A stretch of 64,000 nt of DNA from Amblyornis subalaris (lineage: Eukaryota > Chordata > Aves > Passeriformes > Ptilonorhynchidae). Below the pieces are notes generated by a model, which saw only the letters and a program-made list of their open reading frames with translations, made no database searches and was not told where the DNA came from. The translations under genes and the position numbers were made by a program. This document shows, one piece after another, positions 1 to 12,690 of this stretch. The DNA is taken from positions 868,001 to 932,000 of the forward strand of contig JACAXG010000106.1 in NCBI GenBank assembly GCA_018881555.1, in the 5' to 3' direction. Every line of letters starts with the position of its first letter. Positions within the stretch are counted from its first letter, which is position 1.

Positions 1-3000
1 TTTGATATCCCCAGGCAATATTTCCACAGAATTCTTTAGGTTAAGGTTTCCTATTTCTCTAAAAAGCAAAAGAGATTTTCTAAAGGCTTGCTGATTTTAT
101 TTATCATTAAAAGTGCTGCTCAAAGAGGAAAGAAGAAAAGAACAAATTTTATTCCTCAATATTCTTCATTACTTCTTAAAACAGCATACATTTCGTGAAC
201 CTCAGAAACCTAATCAGAAAGTTGAGAGCCTCCACTTGTGGAGCACCTATGAAAAATCCACACAGAGCAAATATCTTTGCATATGTCACACTTTTGAATT
301 CTCTGCCTTTTTCCGCCTTTCTGTGAATGAACTTATTCTGGATTAGATTAATGTGGTTTTTATGCAATAAAAAATGAAAGAGAGAGCTGTTGGTATGAAG
401 TCATATAGAGCAAGGAACTACAGTAGTGCTCCCTTCATCTCAGGAGTCTGTAAAATAAATATGAAAATGAAAAGTTGATTTACTTAAGATGATGGAAACG
501 CTGGTAGCAGTGATCATCATGAAACTATTTCTAATGACACTTGATTTTTAAAATATGGAACGGCAACACTTTCTCGTTATCATTACCTTTAGTTAGGCAA
601 ACACCTGCATCCTGAAGAGTGGCAGGAACTTGTAGGGAAATGCAACTTCGAACTGATCACCACTTTTGCTGGTTTGTTGGGCACAGAAATGCAGCTTCAC
701 CAAACAACAGCAGCACTTTGTTTCTGGAGGAAGCAGCTTCTGGTGAAGTCAAAACCATAGCCTGCTTTATTTTCCAAAAGTGACTGTAAATAATTTCAAA
801 GCTTAGCAAATCTCCTACAGAGGTACCTGCAANTATTTCCTAAATTCTACAACTGACCAAAAAAACGGGCTCTATAGTTGAGCATTCTACATTCTATATA
901 AAATTTAATCTTACAAACTACTTTGGTGACGAACAATCAACTTCGGTGAACAATAAAAAGTATTAATGTACTTCCGGTTAAATATTCACTAGGNCCAGAA
1001 AATTTTTATCTTTAATGACATTTCTAATCATGCCATTAGTGACCCTATGTGCCNTCCTCCAACACTTTTCCGAGCTGAGGCTTGGAAATTTGGCACACGC
1101 CGTCTGCNTCTGAAACGCCAAGATGAAAAATCACTTCAAAATTTTGTCATGGGAGATTTAGTCACAACCAATTACAGTGAGGTTTTACACAGGCTGTAAA
1201 AGATAACCCCAGACCTGTGCTGCAGGTGATCAAGGGATATCATTCTTTGAAAAAATACCCATTTCTACAGTGGCGACCACAGTAATTAACTGAGGAAGTG
1301 GCAGGCGGATACTTTTGATGGAGCAACCCAGTCTCACAGCAGAGGGTTTGGAGTCCTTCAGCTGCCAGCTTGTGCCGGACTCCTGCTATTCCCTATTTCT
1401 GGCTCAACTCTTCCTGACTGTAGTATTCCTTACACTACAAAGTACCGAACTGTTGGATACGTGGATTTTAGCGGAAATTGTGCACTCTTTTAAATCTGAG
1501 TATCTTATTAACAGCTGGACTTTTAGTTCAGTACCGGGAATCACTTAACAAATGTAGGAATTGCTGCTTAGGCAGGAGACACTGTTATATAGGTTATCTG
1601 AAATTTTATTCTGGTCAGCAAAGCCATAGGGCAAACAATGCAAAATAGTGTTTATTCTACTATACTAATAGTGAAGATATAATAGAAACATAGCTGGAAA
1701 AAAAAATAAAGAGAAAAGCTCCTTTGTTTTTCCATAATGTTTCCACCTTACAGATCCATCATTACAGCTATTATTCTGTGAACTAAACAAAGAATGAAAT
1801 CTAGTTTTGAAAGCTTAATTGAAGTTTTTTGGCTTTGTGACAGAACCAGTTCAGATCTGTTTGCTTCAAATATTCTCTGCTGCACCTTCAGCAGTTCTCA
1901 TACTTGAACAACAGCAGCCACATAAAGTGATGTAACAGATTCTACCACTAAAACTCACTCTGAGATTAGAGATTTTAATATGAATGCCACATTTCTAGGT
2001 CTAACATATAACTACCAAAAAAGTGAAATTATTTTTGTCTAGCAATTTTTGGTAGCCTACAGTGCTTATTTATAAACTGACACTTGGGCTGCTGCAAACT
2101 ATTCAGTGAGAACAAGAGAAACAAAGATTAAGGCAAGAGGAAGGTCANGAAACCAGGTCAGAGTTCACTCCCCAATTAATGTGATCTGCTGGGAGTCTTG
2201 AACTTTTCTAAAAATTGGAATTCAGGAGGAAACACGTAGCATGACCTAAGTATCTGTGACTGGCCTGAATTAGACTACAAAAGCTATGGGGACAGCCAGA
2301 CAGATACTGTTCTCTCCTGCATAATACAGGGAAGAAGTGATGCAAAAGNNGGCAGCATTTCCCAAGTGGCCACCAGAAGGTAAGTGTTGCAAGCGAGGTT
2401 TTTATTAATTCTGTCTGAACTGCTTATCCTCTGAAAAGCCATTTCTCTTAGAAAGAGATGAACACTTCATTGCAAAGTCACCCAGGGAGGCAAACATAGG
2501 GACCCGCTGGGAACCTGGGGTTGGAAATGGAAGGNGATGCCACAAAGTAATAAGTCCTATTTACCACATTAGGGGATTTTCTTTCATTTTGGTTTTGTGC
2601 TAAACAACTGTAAGCNAGGGAAAAAGCCACTCTCCAAAAAACCTTCATTTACAAATAGCCTTGTGCTCTAGACAGGGCGGGGGGAAATGGATGTATTCCA
2701 CTTGATTAGGTTGGAACTGCTCTGAGAACAATACAAATTGAGTAGAAAACAACTATTGGGTAGAGAGAGATGCAGGGAACATCACTCTGATGTCAGCTTC
2801 CAGTTTCAGCTCAAGTTCATCTATTTCTTCCCATTAATAAGTGCATATCTTTACCAACTTGCCTACTTAACAAATTTAGTTCTGTAAGTGGATGTTATAC
2901 CAGGTATTTCAAGAGTTTAGAAGACTAAATTTGGCCAAACACATACTCTGGAGCACATCCACAGATCTCAGTTTCCCTCTGCGCTTGCAAACGTTGAAAT

Positions 3001-6000
3001 TCTTTTTTTATGTATTGTGCACTGCTCGCTTCCAGATCACAAAGGGCTAATTAATTATTTGTTACTTTTGCAAGGTTTCAGCTCTGACTAGTTACACTGA
3101 AAGCATGTGAAGATTAAATATCTATAAGCAGAATCTGCCTGTCTAATAAGCAGATTAATGCACATCAGTTTTGGTGAAGAATCCCATTCTAGCAGGAGAC
3201 CTTCCCTGGGATGACAACTGAGACAGTGCTTTATACAAAGGAAAGCTTNAGAGAAGGGCAAGTATGGAAGAACCTGTCCTGTGCTGGTGAAAGAATGGGA
3301 AATAAAAATCAAAGAGAGGGGAAAACAACATTGCACTATTTGCATGGATGTATGGAACATGCTCTGTGGAAAAAGCAAAGGACCTTTAAAGAAATTAAGT
3401 GTTAAAATGTAGGAAAATATCTAGGAAATATGCATGAATTTTTAGATGTTTATACCTTGGCCAAATATGGATATGAAGAATAAAGATACANGTGTATGTC
3501 ATGGACAGGAGCAAGGATAGAATATGTGTACTCTCAACAACATTTGTTAATGTTTGAATGAAGAAAGTCATGGGTCACTTCAGGGATAGAGCGATAAAGG
3601 AATTTTGGAAGTGCTTCCTTGTTTCATGGAGCCTTTAGAACACATCNCATGAAAGGCTGTACCATTTGTGTGTAATAATCAGGCAAAGAATACATTTTCC
3701 CTTAATTCCTCTTTCTCTAAAACACTGAACATATTCCATAGACTGAAATACCCCAGTATTTANCTTAGTTCATATAACTGACACTAAAATTTCTGCAATA
3801 TATTTAAAGCTCAGCAGAAGACAAACAACTGAGAGCAGGGTTTGGTCTGGGAAGGCAGCAAACAATCTCCACAGTAAGCCCTGCTGCGAGTCCTTCCAGT
3901 AACAGATACAAGGCAGAGCTTTTCCCATAACCCTCCAAAGACATTATGTTGGACTCTTTTCAACTACCAAATTATGAAGCTGTCTGTGACTGAACTTATC
4001 TGCCACTTGCTACATCTCACGTGGTAGAGAAGACATCTCTTTCAAGAGCACTTGCAGGAGCTGTGGCTTCTGCCATCTCTAATACTGGCTTGGAAGAGTA
4101 ACAGGAAAATTGGTCTGCCTGAACAGTATTCAATTGAAAAAGCCATTTACATAACAAAACAACACACAACAGGAAAAACACTTTTAAAACGGAAAGGGTA
4201 CTTGCAAACAAAGTATTCATGGAATTTCTATTTTAATTATGACTATATGCACAAAACACACACTGTAGGAATAGTGGATGGCAATTCTCAGTAGTTCTCC
4301 ATCCTTGACCTAATTTCAAAACATTAGATAAGATGTCAGGAAACCGTTTTGAGGGATGGTGAACATTTGCACCTCAGGACTTATATAACACTATTTTCGT
4401 CAATATTTCATCTGCCTGTCTTATGCCTCCTTAGTTGGAATGTTCTTTATTAGCCTTCACATAACAAGACTGAGTGCCAAAAATACAAGCACTCTAAATG
4501 CTCAGGATATTTCGCTTTTGAAAATGGTAAGGATAATTGAATAGTACTTGCCTGAGGAGATTATAGTTGCAATATGTCTTATATATCCTAGCTGATTGGA
4601 TAATATACTTAATGGAACATACCTGGGAAGATGAACTGCTTATCTGGCCATAGCATATGTCTCCAGGAAAGATAAGGCACTTGACATTTTTTTTTTCCTC
4701 CTGAACTGATAGCTCTTGATAATTCACCTGTTTGCTCATTTGCATACAGGCAATGTTTTATGAAGCCTTTTACACCCACTCATCAGGAGGAAAACGTGGA
4801 GAGCAGTAGCAAGCAAGCAGTAACTCTCTGACATCTCTGAGCTCCCCCAACCCCTTCACCAGCAGCTCTCCGTGGATATCAGCAGGAAATCACACTCCTG
4901 CGCATCCCATGGTCTGTCAAAGGGCTGTGGCAGGGAAAGCTGCAGCCCAGGGAGGTCAGTCAGCCTTGCAAGGGGGCTGGCATGAAATGTTAGCCCTTAA
5001 CTCAACAATTAAGCATCCTGGCATGAAGTTAAATCAGATCCCTCCTTCATCCCACAGCCTCTTCTGCTTGTCAGCCAGAAAGGCACCTCACACGTGCCCA
5101 TGGCCAGCAGGGNAAGTGCAGGTAAAAACAACTGAGACACACAGCAGCTTCTTTTCCTGCAAGCTCTCCTTTGCCTGTCTTAGGAAGAATATTGGCAAAG
5201 AACACAAGGCATGAGCATTTTATGATCCTGCTTTTCAGAAAACCCTTTTCTTTATTGAACAGATANTGTTGTGTGAAAAGGTGCAGTCATCCTCCCCTGC
5301 AGCTACTTCGAGTCACTCCATCCCAGAGCTTTACTGAAAAGGCAGGGACAAACTCAGCACTGGGAACAGCAGATAACATGGAAATAAATGGTCCTTGCTA
5401 GCCCANTCTTTGCTTTGAGAAGATATTTTAGTGCCAGGTAATCAGAATGGGGGCCCAGCTTGGAATTCAAACNTCAGTCTGGTGGATTTCTGTGGGAGCT
5501 CAGGGAGCTGCAGAGTAGAGGCTGTGTCCTGTTTGGCTCTGACAGGTCTGCAGGTGGGTGCTCATTGATGGCACAGCTCTCCCCAGGCAATAAAGGCAGC
5601 ACTTGTGGTGGACTGAGGCAGGAAACCGACACAATAAACACCATTTCTAAAGTCATTTGGCTGAGTCATGGGCAAAGTCAAGAAAACAGTCAGGAAAAAA
5701 AGGTCTACAAAACTTCAAAAATCCTGAAGATTTCTTGCTGCGTTTTGCTCTACCACATATAAATCCTAAACTACCTATGCCTCTATAAGAGACAGAGAGG
5801 AGGACAGAATTCCAGCCTCTCACTCTCAGTACTCTGCACAAAGATCTACTTCAGGAAGGCAAAGAGCCTCAGAGAAAGATGTTGACAAAGGACAGAGAAA
5901 GAAAATGGGTTTTGGCAAATTCCTTTTTACTTACATTACTGAAGCAAGGGAATAGACACTTCTTGCTGCCAACAACCTTGCTAGCCAGTAGCTCACAACA

Positions 6001-6498
6001 AAATGACTTAATAGATTTAATAAGTGAATCATTTCCTATATTAAGTTACCAATAACTATAAATATAGTTATGACAGCTGAAGTTCCATAGTCTTGGGAGC
6101 AGGTCACCCTAGGGCCACGTTTTCTCATGGTAGCTGGCTCCTGATTTAAAGGTTGGTTTTAAGAGCTCAACTTTAAAAACTCACTGAGCCACCATTGCCA
6201 TGGCAGGAACAACTAGTTCATGGTTCATGGACATTGTATCACTTCAAATTGCTGATACTGCTCACAACTGNAAAGTAAACAAACAAACAACAAATCCAGA
6301 CCAAAAAGAGGTGGTATAAGCTTACCTGCAGATCTTTATTTACTCAGAGTAGGTGTTACTGAAGACCTACTGTAGTAAAATATTGGTGTAAATCACCACA
6401 GCCCCACAATAAATTCAACTGTACTCCCTTTAGGTTTGGTGAGAACAGTGAATTGGATTGAATTTATACCACTTAAAAACATTCACAGATTGAGAGTA
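1..6498. other. AT-rich intron, nothing gene-like recognised
   Basis: There are only short unrelated open frames, none over about 100 codons and several broken by N. I saw no CR1 fragment and no long tandem array, only the short inverted repeat at 6052-6071. A double N at 2349-2350 is the only non-single ambiguity I noticed. Confidence 0.6.
6052..6071. repeat. 9-base-pair AT-rich inverted repeat
   Basis: ATAACTATA and TATAGTTAT are separated by aa. It is made almost entirely of A and T, so a cruciform-prone accident is the simplest reading. Confidence 0.85.
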
Positions 6499-6650
6499 TT
6501 CACAGAATCACCAGATGGTTTGGGTTGGAGGGCACCTTAAAGATCATTTCATTCCAAACCCCTGCCATGAGTAGGGACACCTTCCACTAGAACGAGTTAC
6601 TCAAAGTCCCCTATCTGATTAGGGAATGTCCTCCTGATACTTCAAATACT
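6499..6650 (-). mobile_element. CR1 LINE 3'-end fragment
   Basis: The plus strand reads cacagaatcaccagatgg, then tttgggttggagggcacc, then ccctgccatgagtagggacaccttccactaga. This is the reverse complement of the conserved 3' end of avian CR1 non-LTR retrotransposons, so the element lies in minus orientation. It is 5'-truncated, as is normal for CR1. The distal part after about 6610 is diverged and its border is approximate. Confidence 0.85.
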
Positions 6651-9600
6651 CTCACTTTAAAACATTTCAAAATATTTTCTTTCAATTTGTTGCAAGGTAC
6701 CAAATTTTGTGAACAAAATAGTCANGATAAACAGAGTACAAGATCTAAAATCTCTTTCTACTTTTAATACAGGTCAGTCTTTTAGAACAGGGTAGAGTTT
6801 ATGAAAAAAAAACTCCTCTTTTCCTCTGCTCCTTTTCTTACTCTCTGTTGTTGTTTTCCTTTTCTTTGTGATGGTTTTCCACATCGATTTCTATCAAAAG
6901 AATTGTTAAGTTTTACTGTCTACATCTAAAAATGCCTTTCAATAAAATGAACCCGCAGGTGCAGTGCTTTGAAGGGAGTAACTATTCCAGCTTGGACAAA
7001 ATGATACCATTTTATTGACAATAAAAAACAAAACCAAAAAGAATGGTGGAAAGAAATAAAAACACACACATAGCCATACCTTAAATCAGATAATTGTGGC
7101 ACTAAAGATGGGACAGTAAAAGAGAGCAAAAGCAGTATTTGAGGGAAGGGAAAATCTACACTACTGTGATATCCCTCATTTGGGCTAATATTTGAGGAAT
7201 TATTCCAGATATTCTGAAAATGGAGAATTTGACTGGACTTCTCTCCTGGAAGACTGCTCTTAAAAACATGTAATGCATTTCTATTTATTTTATTTAGTGT
7301 ATAGTAGCAGCATGAAAACTGGAAGAACTGATTCACTAATCCAGATAAACATATTACTCAGAGTCCAACAGAAGGTAATAGCAGTTCAACATTAATGGCA
7401 TTTGTGAAAATGAAAATGCTCCAAAACCAGTCAAATTGATACACAGCCCTGACACTCCTGAACACTNCATAGCAGCATAAAATGGACACCGCCACACCAA
7501 TCCATTTACAAACCTACAATTCAGATTTCACCGTGTCAGTGTGGCCTCTCCTCCATCTAAATATAAAGCCCAATTGAAACATAAATTGTAAATNAAACAT
7601 CCGTGTGGCACGATAAATTATAAAATAATTATAAAGTGGTTTAGAGTAATTTTGATCTGTGTGCTTGCTTAGAATGGTCAACTGCAGAAGTCACACAAGT
7701 CAATGCCTGCCAATAAAACAGTTCAAATATAAAGTGCAATACACCCTCGAATGCTTTATGATGTGTATATTTCCCCAAGACTAAACTGTGTAACAGCTTT
7801 ATACTTTCATTCCTTTGTTTTCCACAATAAGTCCTCAAAAATGTCTAAAGAACAAAAGTTCAAGGCCCAGCTGCTCTCACAATCGACTTTATCTTTCAAA
7901 ACAGTGAAAACAAATTAGGGTAAATTGATCACCTTGGATTTTGTTGTGATTGGGGAACATGCTGTTTCCAAGCATTTGGATTAATTGCATCCCTTTGAAC
8001 CTTCCTAGGCCATGCTGTGGTACAAGGAACTCATAAATTCTAACTAAGATTATTTTTATAAGGTGAAATATGCCAAGCTGGCGGAAAAAATTACAAGTGC
8101 AAGCGTGAAAGCAAAAGAAAAGTATAAATAACCCAAAAGCTCCTGTTCCTTTGACTGTGAAGCATGTTACCTGTTTGGCTTCACATCGTTCAGCAACCAA
8201 AGAGAGAAACTTAGATTTCTGTTCTGATCTTTTAAAAGAAGGATTATCCAGACTTAAGAGTTGGAGCTTTTATTTCAGTCTAGATTCTCCATTCCTTGTT
8301 AAATCCACGTGAGATCACGTGGATTCATGTGTCTTCACAGTGCTTTTAAAATAAATGAAACTAATTTGGATGAGCTTTCTTGATTAATGAAATCCTCAAG
8401 CCTTCAGAATGCTTCATTTTGATGGACAGAAAAGAAAACACACAAAGCTGTGTGAGAGAAGAAATGTGAGCACGTTATTGAGCTGGCAAGAAGCTCTGCA
8501 TTGCAACTCTCTTTTGATAACCACGCTCAGGATGTCACCACAACTTGAATTATTGTATCTTGCTCCTCCCTACTTCAGTGGCATGGAACAGAAATAAAAC
8601 ACTTTCCAAAGAGTTGCCATCACTTAATTTTTCAGTGGTCTACCTTTAGTCACACAGTGAAATCTAAGGATTTTTTATAAAGCTAACTGAGCTCAACAAG
8701 AAAGTTTATTGAAGACTTCAGATGAAAGAGCAGTAGGTCAGGCTCTGAAATCCCGTATTAGGGTTTGGTATATGATAGCTCCCATATACTGACAGTGAAT
8801 AAAAACATAATTTATCTTAATGACAACATATTTAAATTTAAGTACCACTGGAAGTGACTACCTAATCTGAAACTCAAAAAATGAGAACTGAGTGAGGTTA
8901 TACACTAACATGTCGCATATTTCAAGATCTTCCATCAGTTTAGCATGCACATTCGTACATCACTGACATTCATATATAATTCATGAAGCATTTCTCCACT
9001 TTATCAGATACAAAAACGTGGTTTTGCTTTTGTTTTGAACATGCTACAATGAGAAACGTGAAAGGATTTGAAAAACTGCAAAGGGGAAATCACAGAACAA
9101 AATTTGCTGCAATCACCAAATCCTACCTGCAAAATCTACCTGTCTGAGCAGATTATTTGTTCTTCTGCTGCTCCCTTGACAAGATAAAACACCCAGTAAC
9201 AAACCAGGACGCCAGAAACTCTCATCACTAGTCAGCTTCATGCAAGGATCAAAGCCTCACAGCAACATGCAGATTTGGGGGAAATGATAAGGGGCTATCT
9301 GAAGTTACAACAGCTTCTACAGCAGTGCCCACAGGAGCATCAGAATCATTTAGGTGCCTTTACCTTTGCTCTTGAATGATGCAAGTGGTTCAGTCTTCAG
9401 TGCTGAGGTGCTTTGGAACACCCTCCCCTTAACAGTGTGCACTCACAGTCTTGCAGCAGTGCTATAATCACCACTTGCCTTAAATTTGCTTACCAGACTT
9501 CAAATAATTTGCACTTCTTTCTCGCAACCTGACTCAAAACCTACTTTGGCACATGACAAACTTTGAGCGCATCTGCGTTCACCAAGTCACTGCCAAGGGA

Positions 9601-12077
9601 TTCACTCTTACGGTGAGTACCAACCATCACTTGTAGTAACAGAGATGTAAAGACAAGGTACCTTCACACATCCAGGGAAAGGTTTCTGCAGTTTGAAAAC
9701 AGAAAATTTGAAGTTTCGCCTTTTCAAGGAAACCTGGTATGTTTGCTGTAATTTTAGCTGTAGGAGTTACTAAGGTTGCTCTTTGTCTTGTTTGTTAATA
9801 AACCACGAGAACGAGAATAAACAGAATGAGAATATTTACAGAAGTGTGCTTATTAGAATAAAGCCACTGTTCCTTGCAAATTGTCACCCTTCTCTGTGAT
9901 AATTATAGCTCAAACCCCAGGGTTAGCCCAGTTACACACACTACAACAAACACAACTTTTTAAGGACCAGCACCACATCTCTCCCACTGAGCAGCTCCAC
10001 ACTNAGCATGGACCAAGATGAGACAACTCATGGTTAAATAAAGGAGGAAATGTAAATAAAAGCAACGTCTGAACTAAACCTATAGTGAAGGATGTTTTCT
10101 TGCAAAGTATCTAGCTGGCCTCTTATTGCTGTAAGAGACACCTACAGACAAACCTCGTCAATAAACAGTCACACACTGCTGTTATTTCTGTTTTGAATTT
10201 TACACAGCAAATTACAGAAGATGTAAACTGTTCTCTCAGTAATGTGATTTTAACCTGTCTTTTGAGAGTTTTTTTTCCTTGATTAATGGCAAATTACTGT
10301 GACTACTCAATGCCTTTCAGTAGTCTACTTGTACATATTAACAACAACATAATTATGGGTAATTCATTTTAACAAAATTAAAAGCTTTCACATGTGCAAC
10401 TTTCAGCCCAAAGATGATTTGCATTTATCCCAATAAGACTACAGAACATGGAAAGGTGCCAGTACTCTTCTGATTGCCAGCTTACTCCTGGAGTTTTGCA
10501 CAGAGTCTACTTTTTAATTCTGAAGTCCTTTTATTCAACTTCCACACCAGAACATCATCTCGAGCTTTTGAAACGAAGCCCAACATCATCAAAATCGACG
10601 CAAGCAATTTGTGTCCCGGCGAGGCAGCCTGCACCTGGCGCTGAGCAAACACCCTGGGTGGGCCTGGAAGGGAGTGGAGTGGCTCCTGAATGGCTCCAAC
10701 CTGTCCTGCTGCCTTGCACCTGAGCTGGCACCAGCAAAAGTGACAATTCAGCCTCCTGGAAGACCTTCTGTAGGAAGATGTACTCTGCAAGAGAGCCATA
10801 CTCCTGCTTTCCACCCCTTTTTAAGCTTTTTTCACAGTCACCATTCAGTGTGAGGGCCAAACCTTGCCGTTAATTCTTGCACAGCACTTCCCCATTGATT
10901 CCAGGTGGATCAATAAGGCTGGAACACGGGGCTGACTGCTGAGCCAGTGCTGTGCTGGCGGAGGACAGGGAAGCATCTGCCCCCCTGGGAGGCAGCCAGC
11001 AATTTCAGGGTACACACACAGCCATCCCTGTTTCCCAAAACGCTTTAATTGGCTTGCCAAGAGTCTCCACCAGCCTTAATTTCTCTCTGTGAAGGAAACA
11101 CACCACAGAAATCAGACCTATAAATCATGCGGTGAATAAAAGTTGCTTTGAGGACAGACTTGGCAGAAAATAATCCTTTAAGGCCCCCAGCTATTTTTTA
11201 TTTTTACTGTGTCATTAAGACTCACATATTCCTGTCCTNGATTACCTAAACAGAAACACACACACACCTGCATACCCCATAACCAGTGTCTCCTACTTGT
11301 TTGAGTTTACTGTGGAGCACAAGTGCTGATCTGTTGATCCACTGTGGCTCAGGAGCAGACCTGGATTTTTCCAGTCTAACCAAAGCACCGGCTATGGCAG
11401 CACTACAGGATGTCTGCTCTGAAATTTTCCTGTTCAGCCAGAAAAGATATTCATCAGGAAAGTCAACACATCCGGGAAATACAGACACATTCTGCCCAGT
11501 TCTGCCAAACTAGAATGCAGAAAAAATTAAAACATTGTTCTATGGGGCAAAGTCAAATTGTGCTACAAAATTTTCAGGAAGAAAACCAAATCATCAAAAC
11601 CAAAACCAAGAATCAGAAAGAGCTGAAAAGTGTTAAATACCATTGATTCAAATCCAAGCAATGGAAAAGAAAAATATATGAAATAATTCTCTGCCACAAA
11701 ATATGATTGAGACAGGCTGTTCAGCAACATACATCATAAGCTTTGGCATCTATANGAATCCCTAAAAGATTTCAAAGTTGTCATCACTAAGAGTGATAAA
11801 TTTGACAGAACAATATAAAAACCATCTATAATCAGAAATAATTTTACTAATTTGTACATATTGGTAAAGTAAAATAGCTGAAACGTCATTACAGTGTTCC
11901 TCAACTATCAATTATAAAGTTACTTACTTCATCATAAACAGTTGTCAAGAGAAGACACTTTCTTACAAGTCAGCACCTCAGATGGACTGAATTCTGTGCC
12001 ATTTACTGGCTTTTCCACAAATTTTCTGTGTAATGCTTATTTTAGCTATCTCCAGATGCAGCAATTATTTTTAATTC
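6651..12077. other. Intron, no gene; GC-richer section near 10.59-11.05 kb
   Basis: A 136-codon minus-strand open frame (6926-7336) has no recognisable domain. The stretch at 10590-11050 has overlapping open frames in several frames on both strands, including gctgagccagtgctgtgctgg, but little CpG and no splice-bounded exon. It probably reflects local GC content. The twin E-box palindrome lies at 8302. Confidence 0.55.
8302..8325. promoter_or_regulatory. Perfect inverted repeat carrying two CACGTG E-boxes
   Basis: Arms AATCCACGTG (8302-8311) and CACGTGGATT (8316-8325) are exact reverse complements separated by agat. Each contains the palindromic E-box CACGTG (8306-8311 and 8316-8321), with starts exactly ten bases apart, about one helical turn. 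CACGTG is bound by bHLH factors of the MYC/MAX, USF and CLOCK/BMAL type. Use as a binding site is inference. Confidence 0.6.
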
Positions 12078-12690
12078 TCACAGAATAATTAAGGTTGGAA
12101 AANACCTCTAAGATCATTNAGTCCAACCAGTAACCCTGCACTGCCAAGGCCACCCCTGAACCATGTCCCCAAGTGCCACATCTACACATCTTTNAAGTCC
12201 CTGCAGGGATAGCGAGCCTGCCACTTCCCTGGGCAGCCTGTGCCAGGGCTTGGCAAACAGTTCAGCGGTAAAATTTTCCCAGACATTGAATCTAAACCTC
12301 CCCTGGTGCAACCCAAGGCTTTCTCTTCTTTTCCTATTGCTGGGAGCAGAGACAGACCCCCCCTGGCTGCCCCCTCCTGTCAGGGAGTTGTGGAGAGTGA
12401 GAAGGTCCCCNCTGAGCCTCCTTTTCTCCAGGCTGAGCCCCCCCAGCTCCCTCAGCTGCTCCTCATGGAACTTGTGACCTTTACCAGCTCCAGAACTTCA
12501 CCTCAGAACTTCACCAGCTCCATTCCCTCCTCCAGACATGCTCCAGCCCCTCAATGTCTTTTTTGTCTTGAGATGAAAAACTGACCCCAGGACTCGAGGT
12601 GTGGCCTCAGCAGTGCCCAGCACAGGGGGCAATCACTGCCCTGGTCCTGCTGGCCACATTATTCCTGACACAATCCATGCTCCAGTCCGA
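12078..12690 (-). mobile_element. CR1 LINE fragment, longest in the window (about 0.6 kb)
   Basis: It starts with cacagaataattaaggttgg on the plus strand and continues through agtccaacc, cctgggcagcctgtgccagggc, ctccaggctgagccccccca, ctgaccccaggactcgaggtgtggcc and ctgctggccacattattcctgac. All are reverse-complement blocks of avian CR1. The copy is 5'-truncated, in minus orientation, and still well preserved. Inside it a 13-base unit (cagaacttcacct) is duplicated in tandem at 12491-12516. The open frames across it are GC-rich CR1 debris, not a host gene. Confidence 0.92.

Noticed and set aside
6926..7336. 136-codon minus-strand open frame
   Set aside because: No domain, no supporting splice structure, and a composition like AT-rich noise.
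12240..12584. 114- and 104-codon plus-strand open frames
   Set aside because: They lie inside the CR1 fragment, antisense to it.
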